Below, piece after piece: positions 1-7,622 of a DNA stretch of 23,146 nt; within the stretch, counting starts at the first letter, position 1, and each line of letters starts with the position of its first letter. Below the pieces are notes generated by a model that was not told the DNA's origin, searched no databases, and saw only the letters and a list, made by a program, of their open reading frames with translations. Source of the DNA: Dehalococcoidia bacterium (GTDB lineage: Bacteria > Chloroflexota > Dehalococcoidia > DSTF01 > JALHUB01); assembly GCA_022865685.1 (NCBI GenBank), contig JALHUB010000227.1, positions 1 to 23,146 on the forward strand. The letters run 5' to 3'. Made by a program: the position numbers and the translations under genes.

Positions 1-1
1 C

Positions 2-2332
2 AGGACCAAGGACAAGGCCATCGGGTTCATGAGCGTGGCTGCCATGGGGGAGCAGCGGACGTTCTCCCAGGACGAGATTAGCACGCTGAGCGCAATTGCC
101 AGACAGGCGGCGGTCATCATCGAAAACGCCCGCCTCTACGAACAGCAGCAGGGGCAGCGGCAGCGCGCTGAGGCCCTGGTAAACGTGCTGACGGCCGCGG
201 CATCAACGCTGAGCTTCAAGAAGGTGCTTGAGCAGTTGTGCCAGGCAGTCGTCGATATCAGCGTCGCCGACCGCGTGAGCATCTTCCTGATGGCGGAGGA
301 TGGCACACATCTGGAACCGGTCATGTCTCTCGGCGCCGACGATCCCGAACTGTGGGAGAAATTCCGCAACCCGCGACCGGGCTTCGAATCTGCTCCGGAA
401 TCGATGCGGCTATTCCAGACCGTGACGACCATGGAGGAGCCTATCGTCGCCGATGACGCGCCTTCGTCTCCGTTGCTCGAAAAATGGTGGGTCGAAACCT
501 TTGGCATCAAGTCCATCGTCGAGTACCCGCTGCGCGTCAAGGACAGGACCATCGGCATGATGACCGTGGACTCCTTCCGCCGTCCGGTGCATTTTCCCAA
601 GGAAGAAATAGATACCCTGGCTGCTATTGCCAAGCAGGCGGGAGTCATCATCGAGAACGCCCGCGTCTACGAGCGAGAGCAACAGCAGCATCAGCGCGCC
701 GAAGCCCTTGTTGGCGTGCTGACGACAGCAGCCTCCACCCTCGGCTTGAACAAAGTGCTGGTAAAGATCTGCCAGACAGCGGTAGATATTAGCGTCGCCG
801 ACCGCTGCAGCATATTCCTAATCGGCGAGGACGGGCGTCTCATGCCCATGATGTCCCTCGGCGTCGAAGACCCCGAGGCCTGGGAGCGCTTCCGCAATGC
901 TCAAGCTCTCGCTGGATCGAGGGCGACCTCGCCGGATTTGCGCCGGTTCTACGGCGCTGTGACGAAGATCGAGGATCCCGTCATCATCGAAGACGCGGCA
1001 TCGTCCCCGCTCATACCAAGGTGGTGGCTCGATGCTTTTCAGGTCAAGTCGCTCGTCCACTATCCGCTTCGGATCAAGGACAAGACCATCGGCCTGATGA
1101 CGATGGACGCCTTCCGTGAGCCGGTCCGTTTCCCCAAGGAGGAAGTGGACACCCTCGCCGCGATAGCCAGGCAGGCCGCCGTCGTCATCGAGAACGCCCG
1201 CCTCCACGAGCAACTGCAGCAGCAGGCGATAACAGACCATATCACCAATCTGTATAACCACCGTCACATCTTCCAACGCCTTGAGGAGGAGTTCGCGCGG
1301 GCCGCACGGAGCGACTCGACCTTCGCGGTCATGATGATGGACGTGGACAGGTTCAAGGACTTCAACGACACCTACGGCCACCTCGAAGGGGACGAGGCGC
1401 TGCGGTTCATCGCTCAGAGGCTACGGGAAACGCTCCGCGCCACCGACATCATCGGACGCTACGGCGGCGACGAGTTCCTGGCGATCCTGCCGGACACAAC
1501 GCGCGCGGAGGCCGAAGAAGCAGGGTGGCGCATAATGTCGACCCTCGCCGAGACGCCCTTCACCTGGCCGGACTCCGACCGATCGGTGACCATCGCCATG
1601 AGCATCGGCATCGCCTGCTACCCCCAGGACAGCCAGACTAGAGACGAACTGATCGTGCTGGCCGACTCGGCGCTCTACGAGGCAAAGCGCCTGGGCGGCA
1701 GGCGCGCCCTACCCGTATCGACCGCCGACATCGAGGGCGTGCCCGCCCAGAGCCTCGGTTTCGGCCTCCTCCAGGGCCTGCTGAACGCCATCGCGCACAA
1801 GGATCCGTACACAAGGCGGCACTGCGAAGACAACGTCCGCTACGTCGACCTAATCGCGGATCGCCTCCACCTCACGGCGGATGACACGGAGTCGCTGCGC
1901 AAGGCGGCCCTCCTGCACGACGTCGGCAAGATCGCCATCCCGGACCAGACGCTCCTCAAGCCGGGACCGCTCGACAGCAGCGAGTGGGAGGTCATGCAGC
2001 AGCACGTCCGCTTTGGCGAGATGATCGTTAAGGGGATCGCCCAGATCTCCGACGCCATTGAGCCCGTCGCGACGCACCACGAGCGCTTCGACGGCGAGGG
2101 CTATCCGCGCGGCCTCAAGGGCAACGACATACCGCTGCTGGGACGCATCCTCGCCGTCATCGACGCCTACTCCGCTATGACGTTGGACAGGCCGTATCGC
2201 AATGCGCTATCGGAAGACATAGCGAAAGAGGAGCTGCGCAAGGGCGCCGGCACGCAGTTCGACCCGGACGTCGTCCAGGCTTTCCTCGAGACGCTCGTGG
2301 CGTCGCGAAAGCCGATCCGCAAGGTCGCCTAG
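2..2332 (+). CDS. Multi-GAF GGDEF/HD-GYP cyclic-di-GMP signalling protein (5'-partial)
   Basis: The frame is open to the window edge and the first codons (RTKDKAIGFM) match the middle of a GAF domain, so the true start lies upstream. Numbering from the ATG at 29: end of a GAF domain (1-40), GAF (about 51-210), GAF (about 226-390), GGDEF (about 402-560) and HD-GYP (about 575-755). The diguanylate cyclase site GGDEF is intact at 479-483. An RATD sequence five residues before it fits the product-inhibition I-site. The HD-GYP domain keeps HDVGK (630-634) and HHExxDGxGYP (from 683). By family knowledge it should both make and degrade cyclic-di-GMP, with the GAF domains sensing a ligand or redox state. 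No membrane segment is seen, so it looks cytosolic in the visible part. The GAF units are tandem copies about 177 residues apart. It converges with the patatin gene across 42 bp without an evident terminator. Confidence 0.93.
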   Translation, partial: RTKDKAIGFMSVAAMGEQRTFSQDEISTLSAIARQAAVIIENARLYEQQQGQRQRAEALVNVLTAAASTLSFKKVLEQLCQAVVDISVADRVSIFLMAEDGTHLEPVMSLGADDPELWEKFRNPRPGFESAPESMRLFQTVTTMEEPIVADDAPSSPLLEKWWVETFGIKSIVEYPLRVKDRTIGMMTVDSFRRPVHFPKEEIDTLAAIAKQAGVIIENARVYEREQQQHQRAEALVGVLTTAASTLGLNKVLVKICQTAVDISVADRCSIFLIGEDGRLMPMMSLGVEDPEAWERFRNAQALAGSRATSPDLRRFYGAVTKIEDPVIIEDAASSPLIPRWWLDAFQVKSLVHYPLRIKDKTIGLMTMDAFREPVRFPKEEVDTLAAIARQAAVVIENARLHEQLQQQAITDHITNLYNHRHIFQRLEEEFARAARSDSTFAVMMMDVDRFKDFNDTYGHLEGDEALRFIAQRLRETLRATDIIGRYGGDEFLAILPDTTRAEAEEAGWRIMSTLAETPFTWPDSDRSVTIAMSIGIACYPQDSQTRDELIVLADSALYEAKRLGGRRALPVSTADIEGVPAQSLGFGLLQGLLNAIAHKDPYTRRHCEDNVRYVDLIADRLHLTADDTESLRKAALLHDVGKIAIPDQTLLKPGPLDSSEWEVMQQHVRFGEMIVKGIAQISDAIEPVATHHERFDGEGYPRGLKGNDIPLLGRILAVIDAYSAMTLDRPYRNALSEDIAKEELRKGAGTQFDPDVVQAFLETLVASRKPIRKVA

Positions 2333-2374
2333 CCGGCCCTCGCCTTCGTTCCCCTGACAGACTACTGAAGTGGG

Positions 2375-3199
2375 CTATCCCAGCAGAGCCTCGATATCGG
2401 GAAGGGCCGCGCGTGCCGCCTCCTCGCCGCGCCTCATGGCTTCGGCCAGGTGAAACGGCGAGTTGGCGCTTATCTTGACGACGTCCGGACGGATGCTCAC
2501 GTCCGCCTGGGAGCGCGCGGGGACGTAGGTCAGTGTGTACAGCAGGAACAGCGCCGACGCCGCCAGGCTGGGGCCCGAGCGGCGTATCGGGTTGTCGAGT
2601 AATCGCACCAGGCGCCTGGCGAGCGGCCAGAACCGTCGCGGCATCGCTATCGACTCGCCGAGGATGACTTCGATGACCTTCTCCGCGCCCATACCGGCCG
2701 CCACCCGCACCGGCGCCTGCTCCCAGAACCCGCCGTCGACCACGTAGCGCCCGTTGATGCGCACCGGTGAAGCCATCAGCGGCACGGCGATGCTCGCCTC
2801 AATCGCCTTCAACACTGATCCCCTGCGGATGACCACCGGCCGTCGTTGAAACAGGTCCGAGGCGACGATGGTAAGGGGCAGCCGCAGATCGGCGAATGTG
2901 AGACCGTCGACGCGCTCGCAGAGCACGCGGCCGAGGGCATTGTTCGGCGTCAGCTTGAGACGGTGCCGGAAGAAAGCGAGAATATCCCGCGGACGGGTGC
3001 GCAATACGTCCTCTACCATCTCGCGACCCGTCGTGCCGGCCGCATACGATGCCGCGTAGGCCGCGCCGATGCTCGATCCGGCAATCAGGTCGATGGGGAT
3101 TCCCGCCTCATCGAGCACCTTCAGTATTCCGGCGTGCGCGGAGCCCGTCGTGCCGCCGGCTCCCAGCGCCAGACCGATGCGCGGGCGCCTTGTCGTCAT
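2375..3199 (-). CDS. Patatin-like phospholipase (RssA/YlbK type)
   Basis: The 274-residue protein matches small bacterial patatin-family lipid acyl hydrolases. The N-terminal strand GLALGAGGTTG (9-19) is the oxyanion loop region. GSSIG (41-45) is the nucleophile elbow with Ser43. DGG at 155-157 supplies the dyad Asp155. In most relatives the loop reads GGGxRG; here the Arg/Lys position is Thr, so the oxyanion hole is atypical. The ATG at 3199 has a GGAG-containing ribosome site a few bases upstream. No signal peptide is evident. The gene starts 34 bp after the stop of the upstream EamA transporter gene on the same strand, so it is probably the last gene of that transcript. The substrate is unknown; phospholipid or neutral lipid hydrolysis is inferred from the family. 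Confidence 0.9.
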   Translation of the reverse strand: MTTRRPRIGLALGAGGTTGSAHAGILKVLDEAGIPIDLIAGSSIGAAYAASYAAGTTGREMVEDVLRTRPRDILAFFRHRLKLTPNNALGRVLCERVDGLTFADLRLPLTIVASDLFQRRPVVIRRGSVLKAIEASIAVPLMASPVRINGRYVVDGGFWEQAPVRVAAGMGAEKVIEVILGESIAMPRRFWPLARRLVRLLDNPIRRSGPSLAASALFLLYTLTYVPARSQADVSIRPDVVKISANSPFHLAEAMRRGEEAARAALPDIEALLG

Positions 3200-3233
3200 C
3201 GTCGCCTTCTCCGCCTGGGCAGCTTCGCTTCAG

Positions 3234-4154
3234 CTATATGATACACCAGATCCCGACGGTGCAGACCAGAGTCCCCGCAACCACTCTCAGCGTAACCCGC
3301 TCCTTGAGAAACACGACCGCCAGGGGCAGAGTGAACAGGGGGACCGTCGCCGTCAGGATGGCGGTCCGGCTGGCGCCCACGTCCTGGATCGCCGAGACGT
3401 AGAGCAGGCTGGCGACGCCCAGCCCGAAGACGCCGACGATGGCGGCGCCCGCCAAGTCAGCCGGCCGGTAACGACGCATCTGCAGGCCCGCCGGCGAGCC
3501 ATACGCCGCCGCCAGCAGGATGGCCGCAACCGGCACAATGCGCATGATGCTGGCGGCTTCCGGGCCCAGGTTGCCCGAACCCGCTCGCAGCCAGACGGTC
3601 GAAAGCGCCCAGAACAAGGACGCGCTGAGGACGACAGGCAATCCCGTTCGCCAGCCGCGGCGCTGCCCGGGGGCCAGGCGGCCCTCGGCGACAACACCGC
3701 CACCCACCTCGCTGGTCGCTGGGGCGCCGCCCCGGCTCGTCAGAAAGATGATGCCCACAACGACGAGCGCGCTCCCCAGCAACAGCTCCGTGGAAAACGT
3801 CTCGTCGAGCCACAGCCAGGCGAAGAGGAAGGTGAACAGCGGATAGGCGCTCTCCGCAATGGGGACGGCAATGCTCGCCCCCAGGCTGCGCAGGGCAAGA
3901 AGGTAGAAGCTGTCGCCGACCGCGAAGGCAAGAATTCCTGAGCCGGTCATCGAAATCGCCGTAGCCGCCGACATCTCCTTGAGCTGGCCTCCGGCGGCGC
4001 TGGGAACGATGACCACGAGCAGGAAAACCGCACCGCAAACGGCACGCGTGGCGTTGACCGAGAGCGTGCCGATCCGCCGCGTCAGGAAGGCGAGGATGAC
4101 GCCGGTCACGCCCCAGATAAACGCCGCGAGCAGGGCCTTCGCTTCTCCTGGCAA
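3234..4154 (-). CDS. EamA-domain (DMT superfamily) transporter, copy 1
   Basis: This polytopic membrane protein of 306 residues has about ten hydrophobic segments, forming two EamA halves, as in drug/metabolite exporters. I chose the TTG at 4154. It aligns exactly with the start of the neighbouring paralogue (both begin with Leu/Met-PGEAKALLAA), and an AGGGGG ribosome site lies six bases upstream in both genes. A longer open frame to a TTG at 4259 exists, but it would run over the end of the next gene and its extra 35 residues look non-coding. Shared blocks with copy 2 include GSGILA, LGAS-AVP and WL-ET. The transported substrate cannot be told from sequence. It lies 79 bp downstream of copy 2 and 34 bp before the patatin gene, suggesting cotranscription. 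Confidence 0.9.
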   Translation of the reverse strand: MPGEAKALLAAFIWGVTGVILAFLTRRIGTLSVNATRAVCGAVFLLVVIVPSAAGGQLKEMSAATAISMTGSGILAFAVGDSFYLLALRSLGASIAVPIAESAYPLFTFLFAWLWLDETFSTELLLGSALVVVGIIFLTSRGGAPATSEVGGGVVAEGRLAPGQRRGWRTGLPVVLSASLFWALSTVWLRAGSGNLGPEAASIMRIVPVAAILLAAAYGSPAGLQMRRYRPADLAGAAIVGVFGLGVASLLYVSAIQDVGASRTAILTATVPLFTLPLAVVFLKERVTLRVVAGTLVCTVGIWCII

Positions 4155-4233
4155 TCCTGGCCCCCTGTCTAGTGCACGAAGGTGGCGACTATGGACGTAC
4201 GACGACTTGGGCGCCGCGGGCAGGCGCCCCCGG

Positions 4234-5130
4234 CTACACGATAAGCCATATGCCGGCAACGCAGGTAATCGTCCCGGCGACGACGCGCGGCGTCACCCGC
4301 TCCCGCAGGAAGAGCACCGCCAGCGGCAGGTTGAACAGCGGCATCGTCGAGGTGAGGATGGCGGTCCTGCCGGCGCCGGCCTCCTGCACCGCCGCAATAT
4401 AGAACAGGCTGCCGATGCCTACCGCCAGGATGCCCGCTGCCGCCACCGAAGCCACGCTGCCCCAGGCGAAACGCGGCGTCGACGAGTCCCGACGCATACC
4501 CAAGGTCGCGGGCAGCAGGAACAGCGTTGTGCCGCCGGCGCGCAGCACCCCCGCCGATACCGGCCCCAGGTCACCCGACCCCGCCCGCAGCCATGCCGTC
4601 GAGAGCGTCCAGAACACGGTCGCGATCATCAGCAGCAGGACGGCGCCCCGCCAGTCGAAACGGCTGCGCCTCCCGACGTGGACGGACGGCGAGATGACCG
4701 GCGTCGCCCGCCACAGCAGCAGGAAAATGCCGGCCATGATGAGCAGGCTTCCGCCGAGGACAGCCCACGTCACGGTCTCGCCGAGCCAGACCGACGCGAC
4801 CAGGAACGTCAGCAGCGGATAGACGCTGCTCGACAGGGGCACCGCCAGCGACGCCCCCAACACGGGCAGGCTGGCGAAGAAGAGGCTGTCGCCGAGGCCG
4901 ATCGCCAGGATGCCCGATCCGACCATCGCGATCACCGTCGCGGTCGAAACGGTGCGCAGCTCTCCCGCCGCGCCAGCGAAGGGGATCAGGAGGCAGATGA
5001 AGACGGTGGCGGAGAGGCTCCGTATGACGTTCAGCCTGAGGGGGCCGAGCCGTGGCGTCTGTGCGGCGAAGACTATGCCCGCTATCGCCCAGAGAGCGGC
5101 TGCCAGCAGGGCTTTCGCTTCTCCGGGCAA
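4234..5130 (-). CDS. EamA-domain (DMT superfamily) transporter, copy 2
   Basis: This 298-residue polytopic protein has two EamA repeats and about ten membrane segments. It is a clear paralogue of the adjacent gene at 3234-4154, with similar order of conserved blocks (PGEAKALLAA at the N-terminus, GSGILA, LGASLAVP, WLGET, GRTAILTSTMPLFNLPLAV near the C-terminus). The start is TTG at 5130, preceded by GAGGGGG with six-base spacing. EamA proteins move small metabolites, amino acids or drugs out of or into the cell; nothing here fixes the substrate. The gene follows the lgt-like gene on the same strand after 106 bp, in which I see no clear promoter or terminator. The pair looks like a local tandem duplication that has since diverged. 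Confidence 0.91.
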   Translation of the reverse strand: MPGEAKALLAAALWAIAGIVFAAQTPRLGPLRLNVIRSLSATVFICLLIPFAGAAGELRTVSTATVIAMVGSGILAIGLGDSLFFASLPVLGASLAVPLSSSVYPLLTFLVASVWLGETVTWAVLGGSLLIMAGIFLLLWRATPVISPSVHVGRRSRFDWRGAVLLLMIATVFWTLSTAWLRAGSGDLGPVSAGVLRAGGTTLFLLPATLGMRRDSSTPRFAWGSVASVAAAGILAVGIGSLFYIAAVQEAGAGRTAILTSTMPLFNLPLAVLFLRERVTPRVVAGTITCVAGIWLIV

Positions 5131-5236
5131 CAGAAACCCCCTCTAGCAGTTGCCGGTGGGGCTATACCTACCCTCCAGAGAAGGGCTGGCAGGCTGCCTC
5201 CATCGCCTTTCGTTGCCTGGTGCTGCCCGCTGACTC

Positions 5237-6073
5237 TTAGCTGGGAAGAGCAGGCTCTACGGGGGCGGCGCGCCTTGCCGACCTGATTCCGTGCAGGAGG
5301 ATGAGGACGAACGCAACGATCGACACAGCGATCACGCCCAGCGCCAGCAACTGCGCCATTCGGAGGCCAAGCACGACCTCCTTGTCCAGCCGCATAAAGC
5401 TGATGCCGAACCGCATCGCCGAGTACAGCGCAGCGTAGGTGAAGAACAGCAAGCCGTCACGCTTGAACACCTTGAACTTCCACAGCGCGACGAGCAGCCC
5501 CAGGATCACAAAATCGCCCAGCACCTCGTAAGCCGTGACGAACTGCATCGGCGGCAGGCCGAAGCTCGGGCTGTTGACGTTGGTGTACTGCACGGCGAAC
5601 GGCAGCGAACTCGAATTCGCGATGATGTCACCGGCGACCAGGCAGCCGACTCTGCCGATGCCCTGCCCCAGGATCATCCCGAAAGAGGCGGCGTCGAGGC
5701 CGCGCAATAGCGGCAGCTTCTTCCAGGCGCCGTAGATGAGGGCGATGGCAACCGCGCCGATGAGCGCGCCGTACAGCGATATGCCTCCCTGGTTGATCCG
5801 GAAGACGTCCAAGCGCCTGCCCGCGAAGTCGCTCCAGTTCTCCAGCACGAAGAGCACTCGCGCGCCGATAATGCCCGCGGGCACGCCCACGAGGGCGATG
5901 GTGTAAGCATCGTCCTCCGTGAAGCCCGCCTTTCGCCCGAACCACACACCGAGCCAGACGCCCAGTCCGATGCCCAGCGCGATGAAGATGCCGTGCCAGG
6001 TCAGAAGAAGACCACCGAGGTGGCCGAGCTCCGGATTGATTCCGATCTTTATTGTTAGTAGCGCGTCCGTCAT
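5237..6073 (-). CDS. lgt: Lgt-family prolipoprotein diacylglyceryl transferase, atypical active site
   Basis: The 278-residue polytopic membrane protein has the Lgt fold order: an early LTWHG segment, GARVLFVLENW, NQGGISLYGALIG, GQGIGRVGCLVAGD, and a final MRFGISFMR helix. Lgt transfers diacylglyceryl from phosphatidylglycerol to the lipobox cysteine of prolipoproteins at the membrane. The Arg of the GRxG signature is kept. Several positions known to matter in E. coli Lgt (recalled, not aligned here) differ: the WYG Tyr is His, the HG His is Tyr, the Asn after GRxG is Cys, Glu of NGE is Asp, and the Glu of RFxxE is Ser. Some Gram-positive and Chloroflexota homologues share the GRxGC-GD form. 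The ATG at 6073 has a GAGAGG site upstream and lies 23 bp after the M23 lipoprotein gene, a plausible substrate. Confidence 0.85.
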   Translation of the reverse strand: MTDALLTIKIGINPELGHLGGLLLTWHGIFIALGIGLGVWLGVWFGRKAGFTEDDAYTIALVGVPAGIIGARVLFVLENWSDFAGRRLDVFRINQGGISLYGALIGAVAIALIYGAWKKLPLLRGLDAASFGMILGQGIGRVGCLVAGDIIANSSSLPFAVQYTNVNSPSFGLPPMQFVTAYEVLGDFVILGLLVALWKFKVFKRDGLLFFTYAALYSAMRFGISFMRLDKEVVLGLRMAQLLALGVIAVSIVAFVLILLHGIRSARRAAPVEPALPS

Positions 6074-6096
6074 CAGCAGCCTCTCTGCCGTGTCAG

Positions 6097-6816
6097 TTAT
6101 TTCAGGCCGAAGGCCTTCTCGTACAGTGACCGTACCTCAGGCGCCGCCATTCCCTTGGCGAGATAGCCGTCGCCCACGCGAAGCTCGAAATGCAGATGCA
6201 TCTCGGCGTTCGGGTCTGTCAGCGACTCCGGCGTTCCGGAATTCCCGACATATGCTATCAGTTCGCCTTGCCTTACGGATACCCCTACGTCGATCCCATC
6301 GGCGATGCGGCTGAGGTGAGCGTAGCGCGTCACAACGCCGTTGCCGTGGTCGATCCAGACCTGCCGCCCGCGATAGGTGTCCAGCGCATCTTCGTCCGTC
6401 TGACCCTCGCTGGGGGTCTGTTTTTCCATCTCGTCGAGCTCCGCCTGAGTGAGCGGGCTGTAGTTCCAGTCGGCCCGGACCACCTTACCGGCCTTCGCTG
6501 CCAGCACCTCCGTGCCGGCGCCGATCGGCGTGCAGTTGTCCGAATCGTAGAAGTCGATGGCCTCGTGCGTGCCCTGGCGGTACTCGCGCGACGCCCCGGG
6601 CATGAGCTGGTCGCCGCTGGGAAGACAGCCGCCGGCGAGAGGGAAGGCGAAGCCGGTCAGGTCCGGTGGGCCCGGCGTCGTGGGCGATCGCGTTACAATC
6701 GACAGCACCTGCGTCGGCTTGGCGTCGGGTTTGCCCCCGCCGCAGGCAGCGAGTAGCAGGGCGAGGGCAGAAGCGAGTGGAAGCAGGAATGTCGCCGAGC
6801 GGAGCAGGAGAACCAT
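6097..6816 (-). CDS. M23-family peptidase, predicted lipoprotein
   Basis: The 239-residue protein begins with a hydrophobic signal segment (about 8-24) ending in the lipobox LLAAC, so Cys25 should be lipidated after processing. A low-complexity Pro/Thr linker follows. The LytM/M23 metallopeptidase domain keeps its zinc and catalytic residues: HEAID (His84, Asp88), YAHLS (His167) and HLHFE (His207, His209). Such enzymes cut peptidoglycan cross-bridges or stem peptides, or act as regulators when residues are lost; here all are present. An insertion of about 30 residues (115-145), rich in charged residues, splits the core. A GGAGG directly abuts the ATG at 6816, which is too close; a CTG four codons in would have nine-base spacing, so the exact start is uncertain. 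It is probably cotranscribed with the lgt-like gene. Confidence 0.9.
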   Translation of the reverse strand: MVLLLRSATFLLPLASALALLLAACGGGKPDAKPTQVLSIVTRSPTTPGPPDLTGFAFPLAGGCLPSGDQLMPGASREYRQGTHEAIDFYDSDNCTPIGAGTEVLAAKAGKVVRADWNYSPLTQAELDEMEKQTPSEGQTDEDALDTYRGRQVWIDHGNGVVTRYAHLSRIADGIDVGVSVRQGELIAYVGNSGTPESLTDPNAEMHLHFELRVGDGYLAKGMAAPEVRSLYEKAFGLK

Positions 6817-6849
6817 CCTCCAGGTCGAGATGCCGATAGGGCTGGTTCA

Positions 6850-6878
6850 AGGATAACTACGCCCATCTCGTGGGGCAA
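6850..6878 (-). promoter_or_regulatory. Candidate sigma70-like promoter for the M23-lgt genes
   Basis: On the minus strand TTGCCC (6873-6878) and TATCCT (6850-6855) are separated by 17 bases. Each hexamer matches the consensus at four positions. It lies between the gatD stop and the M23 start, giving a leader of about 30 bases. It is based on motif reading only. Confidence 0.4.
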
Positions 6879-6884
6879 CCCCGT

Positions 6885-7622
6885 TCAGCGCGACGTTGCG
6901 ACGCGAATGGCCGCCGCGTGGGCCGCCTCTTCCAGGGCATCGTCCAGCGGCGCGAGTTCGACCTCGCCGTAGCGACGCCGCAGGGCCAGGCGCAGCACGT
7001 GATCGGCGAAACGGGGGTTCTTCGGCAGGAGCGAGCCGTGCAGATACGTGCCGTAGGCGTTCTTATAGACCGCGCCCTCGGTCTTGTCGACGCCGTTGTT
7101 GCCGTAGCCGGTCCGTACCGTCGCCAGGGGTCGCGCCCCGCCGCCGAGGTAGGTGCGGCCACCGTGATTCTCGAAGCCAGCGAGCGTGCCACCGTCCCAA
7201 TCAGCGACGACGTTGCCGATGCAGCGCGCCACGTCTTCGCCCGGGTGCTCCGTGTGGGCGTCGAAGATGCCCAGGCCGGGCAGGTCTTCACCGACCGCCG
7301 GTCGATAGTAGCGGGCGAAGAGCTGGTAACCGCCGCAGACCGCCAGCGCGGCCACGCCCTCCTCGACCGCCTGCCGGATCGCCTCGCCCTTGACATCGAT
7401 CAGGTCGCGCACGATGCGCCGCTGCTCGCGGTCCTGGCCGCCGCCTATGAAGATGAGGTCGTAGGCCTGCGGGTCGAGCCTGTCGCCGAGGTCGAGCTCG
7501 TCGACCGTTAGCTCGATACCGCGCGCCCGGCAGCGATGCCGCAGGCAGATGATGTTGCCGCGGTCGCCGTAGAGGTTCATCAGCTTCGGGTAGAGGTGAG
7601 CCAGGCGAATCGACAGGTTCAC
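6885..7622 (-). CDS. gatD: GatD: glutamine amidotransferase subunit of lipid II isoglutaminyl synthase
   Basis: This 245-residue class I glutamine amidotransferase of the CobB/CobQ-like type supplies ammonia to MurT, which amidates the D-Glu of lipid II. The nucleophile is Cys96 in AVCGGYQ and the catalytic His is His195 in GTYLHG. GGGQD near 60-64 and FENHGG near 150-155 are also family-typical. I chose the GTG at 7622: it overlaps the murT stop as GTGA, with GGAGG seven bases upstream, and the protein then begins NLSIRLAHLYP as relatives do. A longer open frame extends upstream but is out-of-frame reading of murT. The overlap implies translational coupling and a fixed 1:1 complex. The protein is cytosolic at the membrane face. 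Confidence 0.95.
   Translation of the reverse strand: MNLSIRLAHLYPKLMNLYGDRGNIICLRHRCRARGIELTVDELDLGDRLDPQAYDLIFIGGGQDREQRRIVRDLIDVKGEAIRQAVEEGVAALAVCGGYQLFARYYRPAVGEDLPGLGIFDAHTEHPGEDVARCIGNVVADWDGGTLAGFENHGGRTYLGGGARPLATVRTGYGNNGVDKTEGAVYKNAYGTYLHGSLLPKNPRFADHVLRLALRRRYGEVELAPLDDALEEAAHAAAIRVATSR

Noticed and set aside
4155..4259. 35-residue N-terminal extension of EamA copy 1
   Set aside because: It overlaps the end of the upstream paralogue, lacks similarity to it, and a better TTG with ribosome site exists at 4154.
3979..5286. 435-codon plus-strand open frame opposite the EamA genes
   Set aside because: Arg/Gln/Asp/Pro-rich and without motifs; the opposite strand encodes two clear transporters. 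The same applies to the plus-strand frame at 3069-3941.
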